Positions 61,803-64,000 of a stretch of 64,000 nt of DNA are shown here, piece after piece (position 1 is the stretch's first letter; the number at the start of each line of letters is the position of its first letter). The position numbers and the translations under genes are program-made. The notes beneath the pieces were generated by a model. The model was not told the origin of the DNA and made no database searches. It was given only the letters and a program-made list of their open reading frames with translations. Source of the stretch: Anaerolineae bacterium (GTDB lineage: Bacteria; Chloroflexota; Anaerolineae; Aggregatilineales; Aggregatilineaceae); the NCBI GenBank assembly GCA_018432315.1, contig JAHDLB010000008.1, forward strand, positions 174,059 through 238,058, read 5' to 3'.

Positions 61803-63461
61803 TCACGCGTCGAGATCGTCCGCCCACCACACCCGCCAGACCCAGATCGGGCGGTTGGTGCGGGGGCGCTCGAACCAGCCGACCAGGTCGGCGCGCAGGG
61901 TGGGGATGTCGAGCAGGGCGTTGTCTTCGTCGAACACCACGAAGTAGGTCACGTCGCCGGGCGCCAGCCGCACGTCGAGCTGGCCGATCAGGTCGTCCTG
62001 GGTGGCGATCTGCGGCAGGCAGGTGAGCGACAGGTCGGTGTAGAAGTGCATCAGCTCGCAGAGCGTGAAGCTGGCGTACACCGTGTCCGGCGCGGGATCC
62101 AGTTCGTTGAGCTGGACCGCCACGGCCCGCACGGCGTCGTCGCTGGTGATCCAGCCGCTGAGATACTCGTTGTAGTTGATGCCGTTGAGGGGCAGGTCGA
62201 AGGGGGAAGTCCAGGTGCGATGGATGAACGGCACGGCGAACGCGAGCGCCCAGGCGAGGACGGCTCCCAGGCCGGCCAGCCCCACGCCGCGCGCGACGCC
62301 GGGGCGCTCCAAAAGCCCGGCCAGCGCCAGCGCGATCAGCAGCGCCAGCGGCGGCGAGGCGGGCACGAAATAGCGCGCCGAGTTGAGCGTCGCCGAGACG
62401 AGAACCAGCCCGACCGTCAGCGCGATCCACGCGCCCAACAGGGCGAAGCCGCGAAGCTGGCGACGGTCGCGCCGGGCCAGGGCCACCCACGCGACGGGCG
62501 CGCCGATCGCCATTGCCAGCCAGCTCGCAGCCGTGAAATCGCGGACCAGCGCCAGCGACTCCGACGTGTAGGCGTGGAGGGCGAGCGCTTTTTGGTGCGG
62601 CGCCTGGACGTTGAAGGTGTTCACCAGCACGAACGGCTCACCGGTATCCCGTGCCAGGAAGGCCGGTACGGCCAGCGGCGCCCACGCCACGACGACCAGG
62701 GCGGCGGCGATCAGCAGCGGTAGCGCGTAGGCGCTGAGCCAGGGCCGGAGGTCGCGCGGGCCGCGCCCCGGCGCGTAGAGGATCGCCGCGATTACCGGCA
62801 GCAGCGGCAGCAGGCCGAGCGTCAGCTTGGCGAGCGTTGCCAGGGCGAGCAGTGCGCCCAGGAGGACCCCCTCGCGGGCGGTGGGGCGCCGGGCGAAGAC
62901 CAGGCTGCGCCACGCCACCAGGCAGGCGAACGCCGACGCGAACGGATCGGCCAGGGCCAGCCGTTCGTGGAAGAACGCCAGCGGCAGGACCATATACAGC
63001 ACCAGCGCCAGCAGCCCGGCCCGGTGATCCCGCAGGGCACGCCCGATCCGGTAGATGGCCGCGCCGCTGACCAGCGAGAACAGGGCGATCGCTATCCGTG
63101 ACGTGAAGATCGACACCAGCGGGCTGGACTCGAACAGGCCCAGCCAGAAGTAGAGCAGCACCTTGCCGTTGGCGAAGCGCCCAGGGTTGGCGTCGAAGTC
63201 CCACACCACCGAGGCGCGCAGGATGTGATAGCTCTCGTCGATGAACGGGTCTTGAACGGTCAGGTTGTGGGCGCGGATCGCGAACTGGACCAGTAGCAGC
63301 GCCACCACCAGCCACGGCCAGCGCGCGCGGTGATGGGCGCGGGGCCGCCGGGAAGAAAACTCGGGGGGTGGTGGGTAGTCGGCGGGCACGGTCAATTCTC
63401 TGACAATGGGGTTTCGGTGCGATTGTGGCGGGCGGCTGGGCGATCGATGGGCGGCGGTCAA
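61803..63461 (-). CDS. GT39-like polytopic glycosyltransferase, second copy
   Basis: About 552 residues if begun at the TTG at 63461; GTG at 63389 and TTG at 63395 are other starts, and none has a clear site, so the N-terminus is uncertain. About eleven hydrophobic helices. The first outer loop has QDPFIDESYHILRASVVW with the Asp-Glu pair, as in lipid-linked sugar transferases of the PMT/ArnT kind. Later FHERLALADPFASAFA is the second family motif. The soluble C-terminus (about 440-552) has two cysteines. It resembles the glycosyltransferase at 8490-10580 in type but not closely in sequence. Substrate unknown. Confidence 0.82.
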   Translation of the reverse strand: MTAAHRSPSRPPQSHRNPIVRELTVPADYPPPPEFSSRRPRAHHRARWPWLVVALLLVQFAIRAHNLTVQDPFIDESYHILRASVVWDFDANPGRFANGKVLLYFWLGLFESSPLVSIFTSRIAIALFSLVSGAAIYRIGRALRDHRAGLLALVLYMVLPLAFFHERLALADPFASAFACLVAWRSLVFARRPTAREGVLLGALLALATLAKLTLGLLPLLPVIAAILYAPGRGPRDLRPWLSAYALPLLIAAALVVVAWAPLAVPAFLARDTGEPFVLVNTFNVQAPHQKALALHAYTSESLALVRDFTAASWLAMAIGAPVAWVALARRDRRQLRGFALLGAWIALTVGLVLVSATLNSARYFVPASPPLALLIALALAGLLERPGVARGVGLAGLGAVLAWALAFAVPFIHRTWTSPFDLPLNGINYNEYLSGWITSDDAVRAVAVQLNELDPAPDTVYASFTLCELMHFYTDLSLTCLPQIATQDDLIGQLDVRLAPGDVTYFVVFDEDNALLDIPTLRADLVGWFERPRTNRPIWVWRVWWADDLDA

Positions 63462-63957
63462 CTCGGCCTAGCGTGTGAATGCGCAAAGTGTACCCGGCAA
63501 CGCGCCCCGGCCCAAAAACTCGCGGTCGGATTCTGCGCGCCGGGGGCCGATTGTGACAAAAGTCACGCGATCTGTAGCCGTTGAGAACTGTCGGGCGGGG
63601 GAGGTTTGTAGGTATTCTATGGGCGTGTGACAGTAGCTGGTGTGACTATCTCCGAGCTTGATAAGCTGAGATGGTGTTTCTCTTCTGCCTCCTTTAATAA
63701 TTTTTTTGCGAATACCGCATCTGGCTGGGGAGTCCGGATGCGGTATTTTCGTTAAGGGTGCCAGCTTGCTTAATTCTTTATGCATAATGTCACACGCAAA
63801 GCGCGCCGATCTCGTGTATCATATTGTCGTAGACCGAAATCGCGTGAGACTGCTTATTAGGACCTTATGCTAGTTTTCGTTGATAGAAACGAAGTCTCCC
63901 GGTATGGTTTGGAAGTGAGCGACCAAACTCATTCCAAGCCGACCAGGAGACACCAGG
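63462..63957. other. AT-richer intergenic region with hairpins, leading to a possible IS
   Basis: No gene is seen in about 500 bases. AGCTT-GAT-AAGCT lies near 63655-63668, and TTCGTT-AACGAA (63876-63893) is a second small repeat, close to the presumed IS start. A long T-run (TTTTTTT near 63701-63707) precedes the large hairpin at 63711. AT content rises compared with the coding blocks. Confidence 0.4.
63711..63747. terminator. Strong hairpin, terminator-like or part of an RNA
   Basis: AATACCGCATC (63711-63721) and GATGCGGTATT (63737-63747) pair perfectly over 11 bp with a 15-base loop. On the plus strand it is followed only by TTCG, so termination in that direction is weak; a T-rich stretch comes before it. 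It may be the end of a small RNA. Confidence 0.5.
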
Positions 63958-64000
63958 ATGATAGCCAGTTTCGATGATTTTTGCCTGTACATGTACGTGA
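63958..64000 (+). CDS. Start of a transposase-like gene (cut by window end)
   Basis: ATG at 63958 opens MIASFDDFCLYMYV, 14 codons before the edge. This resembles the N-termini (M(I)(T/A)S.DDFC.W.YV) of IS982/IS4-type transposases that I know from Chloroflexota, but the evidence is one short segment. AGGAGACACCAGG precedes the ATG. If right, the insertion-sequence left end would lie around 63840-63900. Confidence 0.45.
   Translation, partial: MIASFDDFCLYMYV

Noticed and set aside
63640..63700. TPP riboswitch suggested by a CTGAGA element
   Set aside because: Only the CTGAGA string is present. The second conserved arm and a thiamine gene are missing.

Overview
The window is GC-rich bacterial chromosome, most likely from the phylum Chloroflexota (an Anaerolineae-like lineage). 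This is an inference from gene content. The evidence is the many secreted or membrane-anchored proteins with SH3-type repeats and 'TPTAT/TDTPEP' linkers, a PASTA-less Ser/Thr kinase with a large extracellular part, an archaeal-type HMG-CoA synthase next to a thiolase-like protein, a tungsten-type aldehyde:ferredoxin oxidoreductase, and DUF4332, YhhN, lipid-kinase and URO-D-family genes. No rRNA, tRNA or CRISPR array was seen. Gene density is high, and GC-rich codon use opens many long antisense frames that are not genes.

Layout: 0-7.7 kb is a leftward block (partial Ser/Thr kinase, AOR, YhhN-like protein, NAD-sugar epimerase, anchored hypothetical). 7.9-17.2 kb is mostly rightward (DUF4332 protein, GT39-like glycosyltransferase, APS/PAPS reductase overlapping a sugar epimerase, a MacB/FtsX-type permease, an anchored hypothetical). 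17.2-27.2 kb holds a beta-lactamase-fold hydrolase, 3-hydroxyacyl-CoA dehydrogenase, a GH13 glucosidase, two tiny genes and a leftward cell-surface set (trypsin-like protease, membrane M23 peptidase, TPR protein). dnaE fills 27.4-31.5 kb. It is followed by a leftward enzyme group (VOC dioxygenase, SDR, HAD, aldo/keto reductase) and a large membrane histidine kinase.

37.4-40.9 kb is the most unusual locus: HMG-CoA synthase with intact catalytic residues, a DUF2264 protein overlapping it by ATGA, and a thiolase homologue whose catalytic Cys, His and neighbouring active-site residues are replaced. A strong terminator ends it. 41.2-46.8 kb carries a PA14/SH3 surface protein, an ArsR-DUF2087 repressor with a palindromic operator candidate, a Lnu(B/F)-like nucleotidyltransferase with a leader hairpin, and two TPR proteins. 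47-49.4 kb is a GbsR/MarR-type regulator followed by an ABC exporter behind a promoter packed with palindromes.

49.5-63.5 kb contains a lipid kinase with an SH3 protein, a TIR-membrane-propeller protein, a MiaB-type methylthiotransferase, DUF488, a decayed TrkA-C fragment, an EamA transporter, a lone receiver domain, a tandem pair of ABC-2-like membrane proteins, a URO-D-family protein, a SAM methyltransferase and a second GT39-like glycosyltransferase. The last 500 bases are AT-richer and non-coding with hairpins, and lead into the first 14 codons of what looks like a transposase cut off by the window end.
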